Shown here: positions 1 to 8,534 of the stretch, piece by piece
Layout of the letters: each line of letters opens with the position of its first letter
Numbering within the stretch: the first letter of the stretch is position 1
Source: Filifactor villosus
Lineage (GTDB): Bacteria; Bacillota; Clostridia; Peptostreptococcales; Filifactoraceae
Reading direction: 5' to 3'
NCBI RefSeq assembly: GCF_042652965.1
Contig: NZ_JBHSHL010000025.1
Coordinates: 79,379-143,378, forward strand
Length of the DNA stretch: 64,000 bases
The notes under the pieces: model-generated
The model's input: the letters and a program-made list of their open reading frames with translations, nothing else
The model's database searches: none
Told to the model about the DNA's origin: nothing
Position numbers and translations under genes: made by a program

Positions 1-37
1 TCTTTCGCAGGGAAACGAACACAGAAGACCAAAAATA

Positions 38-46
38 TGGTATGAT
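38..46 (+). promoter_or_regulatory. Candidate extended -10 promoter for rsmB
   Basis: TGG followed directly by TATGAT forms an extended -10 element. A transcript starting a few bases downstream would leave a short leader before the ATG at 82. No -35 box is evident, and the window start limits the view upstream. Confidence 0.3.
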
Positions 47-81
47 AAGAAGATAAGACAATGCATAAAAAAGGAGTTGCT

Positions 82-1440
82 ATGGGCGATCAAATTCAAA
101 CTAAACGTGAGAATCAAAAAAAGCCGTCCGTCAGGATGCTTGCTTATCAGACGATTTTGAGGGTAAAAACAGGGGGAGCCTATTCCAATGTGTTGGTATC
201 TCAAGTGATCAATCGTTATATCCCCGATGAGAGAGACCGGGGATTCTATACGGAGCTGGTCTATGGAACATTGGAGAATTTGATCTTTCTCGATTATGTC
301 ATCCAAAAATTCATTAAGACCAAACTTGATAAACTTGAGCCTGCTCGAAGAATCATACTGGAGATGGGTCTGTATCAAATTCGATATATGGATTCTGTCG
401 AGGACTTTGCAGCGGTCTTTGAAATGGTCGAACTCATGAAGAAGATTGAGCCCAAGACTAAGGCCTATTCGTTTATCAACGGTGTGCTCAGGAGCGTTTT
501 GCGTGATAAGAAGGCCTTCGAGATCGATGTAAAGGATCCTGTCAAAAGACTCAGCGTTCGCTACTGCGTATCGACATGGATTGCTACAACCTTGGTACAG
601 CAGTATGGACACCGAAAGGCGGAATCAATCCTTGAGAGCCTTCAAAAACATCCCACGATGTTTTTGCGTGTCAATCCTTTGAAGACTTCGACTGAAGATT
701 TGAAAAAAGAATTGGAGGTAAAGGGAGTTGCCTGCGATGAGGTAAAGGGTTTTCCTTCCATGCTTAAGGTAAGCAGACTTAAGAGCATTGAGAAGAACGA
801 GGAGTATCTCAAGGGTCTCTATACGGTTCAGGATCTGAGTTCTCAAGTTTGTATCAAGGCCCTCGGAGTCAAAGAGGCAGATCGGGTACTCGATGTGTGT
901 GCCGCTCCGGGAGGAAAGACGACGGCGATCGGAGAGGAGTTAAAAAACTCCGGAGAGATTGTGTCTTCCGATGCCGCCTCCAACAAGCTGGATTTGATCC
1001 GAAGAGCGGCAAAAAGGCTCGGAATTGAGAATGTAACGGTTAGAGCTCACGATGCGACCGTCTATGAGGAACAATGGGATCAGGCCTTTGACAAGGTGTT
1101 GGTCGATGCTCCCTGTTCGGGCATAGGTATTATACGAAGAAAGCCGGAAATTCGTTATAAGTCCAAGCAGGACTTTCGAATGATCACAACATTACAGGGA
1201 AAGATCCTCAAACAGAGCAGTCGTTATGTAAAGGTGGGAGGAGTTCTCATCTACAGTACCTGTACGCTCAACCGTGAGGAAAATCAGGAAGTGGTCAAAG
1301 AGTTTTTGAAAAAGAACAAAGATTTTACCTTGGAGGAATTTGAAGTTGAAGGTTTGAATATGAGGGCGACTATGGCGGAGTTGCTTCCCGATGAAGGAGA
1401 ATGGGACGGTTTCTTTGTTGCGAAAATGAGAAGAAATTAG
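82..1440 (+). CDS. rsmB: 16S rRNA (cytosine-967-C5)-methyltransferase RsmB
   Basis: RsmB transfers a methyl group from SAM to C967 of 16S rRNA during ribosome assembly. The N-terminal part (about residues 20-145) is the NusB-like RNA-binding domain. The C-terminal half is the Rossmann methyltransferase with the SAM loop DVCAAPGGKTTA, the motif IV segment DAPCSGIG carrying one active-site cysteine, and YSTCTLNREEN carrying the other. The ATG at 82 is preferred over the in-frame ATG at 61 because AAGGAG lies six bases before it; this gives 452 residues, a normal family length. The gene opens the conserved Firmicute series rsmB-rlmN-prpC-prkC-rsgA-rpe, although a 383-base gap separates it from rlmN here. 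Confidence 0.95.
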   Translation: MGDQIQTKRENQKKPSVRMLAYQTILRVKTGGAYSNVLVSQVINRYIPDERDRGFYTELVYGTLENLIFLDYVIQKFIKTKLDKLEPARRIILEMGLYQIRYMDSVEDFAAVFEMVELMKKIEPKTKAYSFINGVLRSVLRDKKAFEIDVKDPVKRLSVRYCVSTWIATTLVQQYGHRKAESILESLQKHPTMFLRVNPLKTSTEDLKKELEVKGVACDEVKGFPSMLKVSRLKSIEKNEEYLKGLYTVQDLSSQVCIKALGVKEADRVLDVCAAPGGKTTAIGEELKNSGEIVSSDAASNKLDLIRRAAKRLGIENVTVRAHDATVYEEQWDQAFDKVLVDAPCSGIGIIRRKPEIRYKSKQDFRMITTLQGKILKQSSRYVKVGGVLIYSTCTLNREENQEVVKEFLKKNKDFTLEEFEVEGLNMRATMAELLPDEGEWDGFFVAKMRRN

Positions 1441-1823
1441 CGTGATTACACACCGATAAGCACACTCGTGTTACATCTTGGTTATCAAGTTAGGACGGTT
1501 TATGGATAAGATGTGATATATGTAGGATGCAAGGGGTGCCGGTCGCAGTTCTTCGACTCTTTGAAACCGGGATTATGTTCGTTTATGGGAACGTTCATTT
1601 CGGTATCATTATGAAACGGCTTTCCATAGCAAGGATGGAAAGGTTAGTGCTATTGTCTGTTGGAATCGGTTAGATCAATGATGTTTTCCCCCTCTAAGGA
1701 CTATACAACAGAGTGTAGGAAAGGTATTTTGGCACTTCGATCAGCCTTTGGTATCAACTGTGTGGCAGTACAGCTTTAAAAAATACCGGTGTAAGGTTAA
1801 GGAAATGGAGAGAACGAAGATAT
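1441..1823. other. Intergenic region between rsmB and rlmN
   Basis: These 383 bases hold no convincing ORF, RNA gene or strong terminator. In many Firmicutes rsmB and rlmN are nearly adjacent, so the gap is unusual and may be decayed sequence. A TGGCAC hexamer near 1729 resembles half of a sigma-54 site, but its partner GC is one base out of register. Confidence 0.5.
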
Positions 1824-2858
1824 ATGTTGGATTTGAGAAGTTTGGAATATGTGGAAGTGGAAGAGTTGGTGCTGGGTCTTGGCGGAAAAAAATACAGAGC
1901 AAAACAGATATATAACTATCTGGCGAGGGGTTGTACCTCCATTGATGATATGCTTCAGTTGCCGCAGGACTTTCGGGAAAAGCTCAAGGAAGAAGCCTAC
2001 ATCTGTAAAACCGATATCTACCGCAAGTTTGAATCAAAGGTCGATTCTACAAGAAAGTATCTGATTGAGTTGGAGGACGGAAATCTGATTGAGACCGTCC
2101 TTATGATCTACAAGAACGGGCCGTCGGTCTGTATATCCACACAGGTCGGTTGCAGGATGGGATGCAAGTTCTGTGCATCCACGGTGGACGGCCTGATCCG
2201 CAATCTTACTCCGGGCGAAATCTTGGGACAGTTAATCACGGTCCAAAAAGACTTGGGAGAGAGGGTTGCCAACATCGTCATCATGGGTTCGGGAGAGCCT
2301 TTTGATAATTATAATAATTTGATCAAGTTTTTGAAAGTGGTCCATGAAGAACAGGGAATGCAGTTGGGTTATCGACATATCACTGTGTCGACCTGCGGTC
2401 TCGTTCCCAAAATCAAGGAACTTCAGGCATGGAACATTCCCATCAATCTGGCGATCTCGCTCCATCAAGTCGATCAGGCAAAGAGAGAGAAGATCATGCC
2501 TATTGCCCGAACATACTCTGTGGAAGAGGTTGTGGCTGCAGGAAAAGAATATGCGGAGTTTACCAAGAGAAGGGTTACCTATGAGTATGCTCTCATAGAA
2601 GATGTGACCGATTCGCTTGAAGAAGCACATAAACTCGGCAAGATGCTGAAGGGAAGCCTGTCTATGGTGAACTTGATACCGATCAATCCGATCAAGGAGA
2701 ACAGTTTCAAGAAGCCGAATATCTTTAGGATCAAAGCGTTTCAAACGGTATTATTAAACTATCACGTTATCACGACCGTCCGGAGAGAGCTTGGCGCGGA
2801 CATCAATGGAGCTTGCGGACAATTGAGGCGGGATGTGATTCGAAAAGAACAGAGGTGA
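1824..2858 (+). CDS. rlmN: Dual-specificity 23S rRNA/tRNA (adenine-C2) methyltransferase RlmN
   Basis: Radical-SAM enzyme that methylates C2 of A2503 in 23S rRNA and, in characterised members, A37 of some tRNAs. The cluster motif CRMGCKFC places the three 4Fe-4S ligands at Cys110, Cys114 and Cys117. GSGEPFDNYNN is the SAM-binding GEP region. The catalytic C-terminal cysteine lies in NGACGQL (about Cys331) and partners a second active-site cysteine. At 344 residues it has the normal length. GGAGAG precedes the ATG. The gene is followed without a gap by prpC, whose ribosome binding site lies inside the last codons of rlmN, so the two are almost certainly cotranscribed and coupled. Confidence 0.96.
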   Translation: MLDLRSLEYVEVEELVLGLGGKKYRAKQIYNYLARGCTSIDDMLQLPQDFREKLKEEAYICKTDIYRKFESKVDSTRKYLIELEDGNLIETVLMIYKNGPSVCISTQVGCRMGCKFCASTVDGLIRNLTPGEILGQLITVQKDLGERVANIVIMGSGEPFDNYNNLIKFLKVVHEEQGMQLGYRHITVSTCGLVPKIKELQAWNIPINLAISLHQVDQAKREKIMPIARTYSVEEVVAAGKEYAEFTKRRVTYEYALIEDVTDSLEEAHKLGKMLKGSLSMVNLIPINPIKENSFKKPNIFRIKAFQTVLLNYHVITTVRRELGADINGACGQLRRDVIRKEQR

Positions 2859-2864
2859 TTGTAC

Positions 2865-3611
2865 TTGAAGTATGGTCTGTTAACTGACAGAGGAATCGTC
2901 AGAAAGAAAAATGAGGATTATGTAGATAATTTTAAGGTATCGGAGAATGGGCATCTCTTTGTGTTGGCCGACGGAATGGGAGGACATACCAAAGGGGATG
3001 TGGCGAGTGAGACCGCTGTAACGACCGTCATCGAATACTTTAAAAAACACATTGCCGTCATCGAAAAACTCTACAAAGCCGAAGATGTGGACAAGGTCAA
3101 GGAGTTTTTTAAGCGCGCCATTGCAAATGCGAACGAAAAGGTCTATCAACTTTCGCAAAAGGAAGAGAAGGGCGGTATGGGTACCACCCTTGTGATGACC
3201 TACGTCATGCAGGACAAGGCATTGATAGCCAATATCGGTGACAGCAGGGTCTACCTTCACAGACAGGAGGAGTTGAATCAGCTTACGACCGATCATTCCT
3301 ATGTTCAGGAACTTGTTAAGATGGGTGTTATTACCCGAGAAGAAGCCAAGAGCCATGAGAGGAAAAACGTCGTTACCAGAGCAATCGGCAGCTCCGCCGA
3401 GATACAGGTGGACTTCTACGACTTGGATCTTCAAAAGAGAGATGTTCTTTTGATGTGTAGTGACGGTTTATCCAACATGGTGGACGAAAAAGAGATAGAA
3501 GAAGTCTTATCTGCGCGTTATCTCCCCTTGTTTTCCTGCGAGAAACTCATCGCCATTGCAAAACAACGAGGAGGATATGACAATATTTCCAGTATTTTGA
3601 TATATTATTAG
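2865..3611 (+). CDS. prpC: PP2C-family Ser/Thr protein phosphatase (PrpC/Stp)
   Basis: Metal-dependent phosphatase that reverses phosphorylation by the PASTA kinase encoded next. Family motifs are visible in order: RKKNEDY near the N-terminus, the metal-binding DGMGGH, GDSRVY, and the C-terminal SDGLSNM and GGYDNIS. I place the start at the TTG at 2865: GAGGTGA ends at 2858, giving a six-base spacer, whereas the in-frame TTG at 2859 abuts the ribosome binding site. This gives 248 residues, matching the usual 240-255. The ribosome binding site overlaps the rlmN stop. The kinase gene begins 24 bases downstream. Confidence 0.94.
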   Translation: MKYGLLTDRGIVRKKNEDYVDNFKVSENGHLFVLADGMGGHTKGDVASETAVTTVIEYFKKHIAVIEKLYKAEDVDKVKEFFKRAIANANEKVYQLSQKEEKGGMGTTLVMTYVMQDKALIANIGDSRVYLHRQEELNQLTTDHSYVQELVKMGVITREEAKSHERKNVVTRAIGSSAEIQVDFYDLDLQKRDVLLMCSDGLSNMVDEKEIEEVLSARYLPLFSCEKLIAIAKQRGGYDNISSILIYY

Positions 3612-3634
3612 ACAGATGGGTAGGTGGAATTACT

Positions 3635-5530
3635 TTGATAGGAAAAATCTTAGGAAATAGATATGAACTTCTCGAAAAAATAGGAGAAGGCGGGATGTCC
3701 GTCGTCTATAAAGCACAATGCCATATACTCAACCGTATTGTTGCGGTAAAAGTGTTGAAGGAAGAATATGCAAACAACGAGGAATTTTTGAAAAAATTCA
3801 AGAATGAGGCACTTTCGGTTGCAAAGCTCAACCATGCCAACATCATCAACGTATTTGATGTCGGGCAGGATGAGAGTACTTCCTACATTGTTATGGAGTA
3901 TGTGGAAGGAAAGAATCTCAAAGAGGTGCTTAAGACGCAGAAGAAGTTTTCGACCCCTACAATGCTCGATATAGCAAGGCAGATTGCAATGGCATTGGAA
4001 GAAGCTCATCAAAAAGGCATTGTCCACAGAGATATTAAAGCACAAAATATTATGCTCAGTTCTCGAGGAGTCGTCAAGGTAGGAGACTTCGGAATTGCCA
4101 AGGCCGTCAGCAACTCTACCATCACGGCATCAGGAGCCATCATGGGATCGGTGCATTATTTTTCACCGGAGCAGGCAAGGGGAGGTTATGTCGATGAACG
4201 ATCGGATTTATACTCCTTGGGTATTATTATGTATGAGATGGCTACGGGCCGGCTTCCTTTTGACGGAGACAGTCCGGTCAATATCGCTCTCAAGCATATT
4301 CAGGATAAGCTTGAGTTCAAAGACAGTGATGAGCTTTCTTCGGATTGCAAGGATATGATCATCAAGTTGACACAGAAGCTTCCCGACAAGCGTTATGTCA
4401 ATGCGAGGGCCTTGATCGAGGACATCGATTATCTCAAAAACGGAAAACGTAACTTTGTATCCAATGAGGAAGAGGACTATGCCACCAGGATGGTCAAGCT
4501 CCCCGACAGGAAGAAAATACAGAGGTATGTGGAAGAAGAGGAGGAGCAGGAGGACTATCGCCCGACACATAAGAAGATCAACGAAAAAAACGGAAATTTT
4601 TCCACCTTTTTTGCAGTCTTTCTCGGTATCATTGTAGTCGGAGCGGGAGCACTCTTCCTTTTGAAATCCTCCTCCTTCTTTGTTCCGAAACAGGAGATCG
4701 TAGTAATCCCCGAAATTGTCGGAAGGACCGAGGCGGAAGCCAAAGCCCTTCTTGAAGAACAGGGACTTCAGATGAATGTCAGAGGAAGTGAGAAGAACAA
4801 CAAATATCTTCCCGGACAGATTACGGACAGTGATCCCGATGTAGGCATCAAGGTACAGAAGGGAAGTATCGTCCATGTAATCTTGGCTGAAGAGCAGACG
4901 GAAACGGTTTTGATTACAGATTTTAAAAACAGGCTTTTAAGCGAGATCGAAAAACAATATGCGGGAAAACTCAAATTTAAGGTGGAATATATTCCGAGCA
5001 ACGAGCCGACCGATACCGTTATTCAGCAGCAACCTGAGGAAGGAACAATTGTGGATGTGGGAAGTGAAGTGATGTTGATCTTGAGTAAGAACAAGAATGA
5101 CATTCCTATTCCTGTACCTAATGTCTTGGGAAAAACTCTTGAAGAAGCTAAGGGCCTTCTGTCCGACTTCAAGGTCAGTGAGAGTTATAAGGAAGATAAG
5201 AACAAACTTGAAGGGGTAGTCTTGTCGCAGAACCCTTCGGAAGGGGGCATGGCCAAGCCAAAGTCTACGGTAAGTGTTGTTATCAACAAGTATGAACAGC
5301 CCAAGGTGCTCAGTAAACGTATTGCGATTACACTCCCTCAAGAAAAAGAAACTATGCATGTCAAGGTATTCAAAACCTCAAACGGAGCGGTGGTCTATGA
5401 CAAGCAGGTATCGTCCACGGAAGGAGACGGAGTTCTCGTCGTCAATGTGGAAGAAAAAGAAGGGGAGGTCGTCAACTATACAATCGAGATCGATGAAGAG
5501 TATTATGAGAGTGTAGAAATCAGTTTTTAG
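3635..5530 (+). CDS. prkC: Membrane Ser/Thr protein kinase with PASTA repeats (PrkC/Stk)
   Basis: Hanks-type kinase that senses muropeptides or lipid II through external PASTA repeats and controls wall synthesis, division and dormancy exit. The kinase domain occupies about residues 1-270: glycine loop GEGGMSVV (17-24), catalytic Lys39, HRDIKAQN with Asp133, and DFG with Asp151. A lysine- and glutamate-rich juxtamembrane segment follows, then one transmembrane helix at about 322-343. Three PASTA repeats lie at about 355-420, 425-490 and 495-560; the middle one is the most diverged. About 70 C-terminal residues follow the last repeat. The start is a TTG at 3635 behind GGTGG. It forms an operon with prpC and rsgA. 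Confidence 0.95.
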   Translation: MIGKILGNRYELLEKIGEGGMSVVYKAQCHILNRIVAVKVLKEEYANNEEFLKKFKNEALSVAKLNHANIINVFDVGQDESTSYIVMEYVEGKNLKEVLKTQKKFSTPTMLDIARQIAMALEEAHQKGIVHRDIKAQNIMLSSRGVVKVGDFGIAKAVSNSTITASGAIMGSVHYFSPEQARGGYVDERSDLYSLGIIMYEMATGRLPFDGDSPVNIALKHIQDKLEFKDSDELSSDCKDMIIKLTQKLPDKRYVNARALIEDIDYLKNGKRNFVSNEEEDYATRMVKLPDRKKIQRYVEEEEEQEDYRPTHKKINEKNGNFSTFFAVFLGIIVVGAGALFLLKSSSFFVPKQEIVVIPEIVGRTEAEAKALLEEQGLQMNVRGSEKNNKYLPGQITDSDPDVGIKVQKGSIVHVILAEEQTETVLITDFKNRLLSEIEKQYAGKLKFKVEYIPSNEPTDTVIQQQPEEGTIVDVGSEVMLILSKNKNDIPIPVPNVLGKTLEEAKGLLSDFKVSESYKEDKNKLEGVVLSQNPSEGGMAKPKSTVSVVINKYEQPKVLSKRIAITLPQEKETMHVKVFKTSNGAVVYDKQVSSTEGDGVLVVNVEEKEGEVVNYTIEIDEEYYESVEISF

Positions 5531-5545
5531 AAGGAGAGAGGGAGT

Positions 5546-6433
5546 ATGAATCTGCAAGGGATCGTTGTAAAATCGATTTCTTCCTTTTACACCGTAGACA
5601 CTCCTGTAGGGAGATATGTCTGTAAAGCGAGAGGAATTTTCAAGAAAGATAAGACCCTCCTCCTGGTCGGAGATAAGGTCGAGATCCGTGTGACGGATGA
5701 GGAAGAGAAGGAGGGTATCATTGAGGAACTTTTTCCTCGTACAAACCTTTTGGTAAGGCCTCCGATTGCGAATGTGACCAAAGCCCTTCTGTTTTTTTCT
5801 ATCAAAGATCCCGAACCGAACCGATCTTTGATTGATCGTTTCATCGTCTTAGCTTCAGAGCAGAACTTGGAAGTGAGCCTGTGTTTTTCCAAGACGGATT
5901 TGGATGAAGATGGAAGGCTGGATGCACTTGCACAGATCTATAAGGGTTTGGGTTATCCCTTCTTTGATATCAGCACCTATGAAGGAAGGAATATACAGGA
6001 GCTTAAAAACGATCTCAAGGGGCATATCACAGTGATCGCAGGTCCTTCAGGAGCGGGAAAGAGTTCATTTATCAACACCTTGAACGAGGATTTTGAGATC
6101 AAGACGGGAGAAGTCAGCGAAAAAATCGGAAGGGGAAGGCATACGACCAGGCATACCGAGCTTCTCAAGATTGATGAAGACTCGTGGATAGCCGATACGC
6201 CGGGATTCAGTTCTCTATCGTTGGAACACATCCCTTCAAAGGAGCTTAAGGAGTATTTTGTAGAGTTTCATGACTATGATATCGACTGTAAGTTCGGTTA
6301 TGATTGTATTCATGACAAGGAGCCGGACTGTCGGGTCAGAGAGGCCTTGGAGCAGGGGCGGATCGGAGCGGAACGCTACGAGAGCTATAAACAGTTATTA
6401 AAAGAAATTCAGGAACAGGAAAAAAGGAGATAA
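5546..6433 (+). CDS. rsgA: Ribosome small-subunit biogenesis GTPase RsgA
   Basis: Circularly permuted GTPase that checks late 30S assembly near the decoding site. An N-terminal OB fold (about 1-70) precedes the permuted G domain, in which G4 (SKTD) comes before G1 (GPSGAGKSS) and G3 (DTPGF). RGRHTTRHTEL is the switch I region typical of the family. A C-terminal zinc knuckle is visible as CKFGYDCIHDKEPDC, providing three Cys and one His. At 295 residues it is full length. GGAGAGAGG precedes the ATG. It lies 15 bases after prkC and five before rpe. Known family members are substrates of PASTA kinases, which fits the operon. Confidence 0.95.
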   Translation: MNLQGIVVKSISSFYTVDTPVGRYVCKARGIFKKDKTLLLVGDKVEIRVTDEEEKEGIIEELFPRTNLLVRPPIANVTKALLFFSIKDPEPNRSLIDRFIVLASEQNLEVSLCFSKTDLDEDGRLDALAQIYKGLGYPFFDISTYEGRNIQELKNDLKGHITVIAGPSGAGKSSFINTLNEDFEIKTGEVSEKIGRGRHTTRHTELLKIDEDSWIADTPGFSSLSLEHIPSKELKEYFVEFHDYDIDCKFGYDCIHDKEPDCRVREALEQGRIGAERYESYKQLLKEIQEQEKRR

Positions 6434-6438
6434 AACCT

Positions 6439-7095
6439 ATGATAAAATTGGCACCTTCTATTTTGTCGGCGGATTTCAGTCGACTTGCCGAAAGTGTTAG
6501 GGAAGTGGAGGAAGCGGGATGTGAGTACCTCCATATTGATGTGATGGATGGACACTTTGTACCCAACCTGACCTTCGGTCCCGTTGTCATCAAGAGTATT
6601 CGTAAGAAGTCCGAAATGGTATTTGACTGTCATCTTATGATAGAGAACGCCGACCTCTACTTGGAGGAGTTTGCAAAGGCGGGAGCCGATATTATTACCG
6701 TTCATCAGGAAGCCTGTACCCATCTTCATCGGACTATACACCGGATTAAGGAACTGGGATGTAAGGCGGGCGTGTCACTTAACCCGGCGACCGACCTCTC
6801 CACCTTGGAATACATCCTTCCCGATATCGACATGGTTTTGATTATGAGCGTCAATCCCGGCTTCGGAGGGCAGAGTTTTATCCCTCAAAGTATTCAAAAA
6901 ATAAAGCGTTTGAAAGAGAACATCGAGGAGAAGGGCTATAAGATCGACATCCAAGTCGACGGAGGAGTGACTGCTCAAAACATTGCAGAAATCGTTGATG
7001 CGGGAGCAAATATTCTGGTAGCGGGTTCTTCCATCTTCGGCAAAGAGGATGTCGGGGTAGCGGTAAGGCAACTGAGAGCGGCGGTTGTTCGTTAG
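6439..7095 (+). CDS. rpe: Ribulose-phosphate 3-epimerase
   Basis: Interconverts ribulose-5-phosphate and xylulose-5-phosphate in the non-oxidative pentose phosphate pathway. The TIM-barrel signatures are present: HIDVMDGHFVPN carries a metal-binding His and the catalytic Asp, MSVNPGFGGQ is the phosphate-adjacent loop, and QVDGGV carries the second catalytic Asp. It is 218 residues long, the usual size. AAGGAGATA lies in front of the ATG, only five bases after the rsgA stop. It is the last gene of the rlmN-prpC-prkC-rsgA-rpe operon; a hairpin terminator follows about 100 bases downstream. Confidence 0.96.
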   Translation: MIKLAPSILSADFSRLAESVREVEEAGCEYLHIDVMDGHFVPNLTFGPVVIKSIRKKSEMVFDCHLMIENADLYLEEFAKAGADIITVHQEACTHLHRTIHRIKELGCKAGVSLNPATDLSTLEYILPDIDMVLIMSVNPGFGGQSFIPQSIQKIKRLKENIEEKGYKIDIQVDGGVTAQNIAEIVDAGANILVAGSSIFGKEDVGVAVRQLRAAVVR

Positions 7096-7192
7096 GCAAA
7101 TATCATCGATTTCTGTGAGGTGTTTTTCAGACTTTCTTCTATTCTTTCAAAAGAATCGAAAGCGTTTGAGAAGCACAGGGTAAAGAAGATGA

Positions 7193-7227
7193 AAAGCTTT
7201 GTATCAAAAGATACAGGGCTTTTTTTC
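7193..7227 (+). terminator. Rho-independent terminator after rpe
   Basis: AAAGC pairs with GCTTT, and GTATC with GATAC around an AAAA loop, with a small internal bulge; a run of T follows. It is placed to end the rsgA-rpe operon. Confidence 0.75.
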
Positions 7228-7358
7228 TAATATTGTTGAGCTTGGTGCGAATGAATACCGTTGTTCGATAAAAAAATGCGGGTATTACCTATTTTGTAAC
7301 TACAAAAGTTTATTGTATCTTTTATGGAGTACAGCTCGTCAATAAGCACAATTTATAC

Positions 7359-7474
7359 TAATACTATTTTTCAATAGAAGTATGGATATATCTATTTATC
7401 GATGACGAAAAACCATGTTGTCTTCTATGGCTCACAGATTGTTTAGATTCACTATTCAAAAGAATAGTAGTATA
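7359..7474 (+). repeat. 116-bp palindrome-ended intergenic repeat, copy 1
   Basis: Begins TAATACTATT and ends GAATAGTAGTATA, giving inverted ends. Inside are the boxes AATAGAAGTATGGATATATC, GACGAAAAA and TCTTCTATGG, shared with the copies at 20401, 24750 and 48070. It does not overlap any gene. Confidence 0.85.
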
Positions 7475-7578
7475 AAATGACAGTTCAAAACATCGAAGCG
7501 ATGAATTCGAATAGAGAATAGTAGTATACTGTTATCCGATTGAAATTTCTGTAATGGAAATGTTGCAAAGGAGGAAGC

Positions 7579-8241
7579 ATGAAAGAACAGGCAAAAAAAA
7601 GAGCACTCCTTCTCTTAAACGGGGAACTTCCGACACCGGAGGAGATAAGGGAAGAAAGCGTGGGGTATGAATTCCTCGTCAGTGCGGACGGGGCAAGCGA
7701 CATTTTATGGCAGGCAGGAGTGATCCCCGACTTGATCGTCGGAGATCTGGATTCCATTTCCAAGAAAGCGAGGAGGATTTTTGAAGAAAAATCCGTGCGT
7801 TTTTTGAGATTTTCTCCCGAAAAAGACAAGACGGACGGTCATTTGGCAGTGGAGACTCTGATCGAAGAAGGAATGAAGGAAATCTTCGTCTACGGGGCGA
7901 TGGGAGGGCGATGGGATCAGAGTTTGGGAAATCTGGGACTTCTTTCACAGGCTTTGAAGCATGATATCGATCTTGTCTTCCTCTCTTCAAACAATCGAAT
8001 GACCTGTAAGAAGCCGGGAAAGTATATATTTCCTTATAGGCGGGGGTGGTATTTTTCGCTCCTCGCTTATAGCGACAGGGTTGAGGAGATTGATCTGAAA
8101 GGGGCACGCTATGAGCTTCGACAAGCTGTGATCAAAAAAGGGGACACCATCGGCATATCCAACGAATATCGAGGAGATATCAAGCTTTCGTTCAAAAAGG
8201 GGGATCTCTTGATTATAGAGAGCAGGTTCGACCGCCATTGA
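7579..8241 (+). CDS. thiN: Thiamine pyrophosphokinase
   Basis: Transfers pyrophosphate from ATP to thiamine, giving the cofactor thiamine diphosphate. Typical motifs are SADGAS near the N-terminus, PDLIVGDLDS (metal and substrate binding), KDKTDGHLA and GAMGGRWDQSLGN. The C-terminal part is the thiamine-binding beta domain with the conserved KKGDTIGISN segment. At 220 residues it has the normal length. A strong AAAGGAGGAA lies before the ATG. In many Firmicutes thiN follows rpe directly, but here a repeat-bearing gap of about 480 bases separates them. Confidence 0.95.
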   Translation: MKEQAKKRALLLLNGELPTPEEIREESVGYEFLVSADGASDILWQAGVIPDLIVGDLDSISKKARRIFEEKSVRFLRFSPEKDKTDGHLAVETLIEEGMKEIFVYGAMGGRWDQSLGNLGLLSQALKHDIDLVFLSSNNRMTCKKPGKYIFPYRRGWYFSLLAYSDRVEEIDLKGARYELRQAVIKKGDTIGISNEYRGDIKLSFKKGDLLIIESRFDRH

Positions 8242-8378
8242 TACACAGCATTGACTAAGTTCCGTTTCGAACAGGATATTCAGGGTTTCCTCCCATCATG
8301 AGGATGACAATACGCTTGGAATACTGCCGCAGCATTCGAAAAAATCGACATCAAATCGATGTTATAGGCAGGGTGACA

Positions 8379-8455
8379 TGGTTGAAAGTATTGATCTTAC
8401 AAACTTTGTTTTTTGCAAATGCATGCAAAAATTTGCGATATTTCCTTGTCAAAAT
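8379..8455 (+). repeat. Possible fragment of second intergenic repeat family
   Basis: The segment with TTTTTTGCAAAT and ATTTCCTTGT resembles the right-hand part of the element at 10937-11086. The match is by eye and imperfect. Confidence 0.35.
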
Positions 8456-8534
8456 AATAGTAAAGGCATTAAGAAAGAAATCTTAAAATACAGAGTTGCC
8501 AAAGGCGACGCAAAACATGGAGGGAAGTGATACC

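Larger units (their letters stand above)
7096..7578. other. Intergenic region between rpe and thiN
   Basis: It holds the rpe terminator, one full copy of the 116-bp palindrome-ended repeat (7359-7474) and, near 7515-7560, a fragment resembling the start of another copy. No coding region is supported. thiN is therefore probably transcribed separately rather than as part of the upstream operon. Confidence 0.6.

Noticed and set aside
1726..1745. TGGCAC hexamer as a sigma-54 promoter before rlmN
   Set aside because: The following GC is 11 rather than 10 bases from GG, and rlmN is a housekeeping gene; the spacing is critical for sigma-54.
2232..2744. 170-codon minus-strand ORF inside rlmN
   Set aside because: Antisense to a conserved radical-SAM gene with no recognisable motif; a reverse-frame shadow.
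8298..8486. 62-codon ORF between thiN and the photolyase
   Set aside because: It overlaps repeat-like sequence and has no ribosome binding site or protein-like features.
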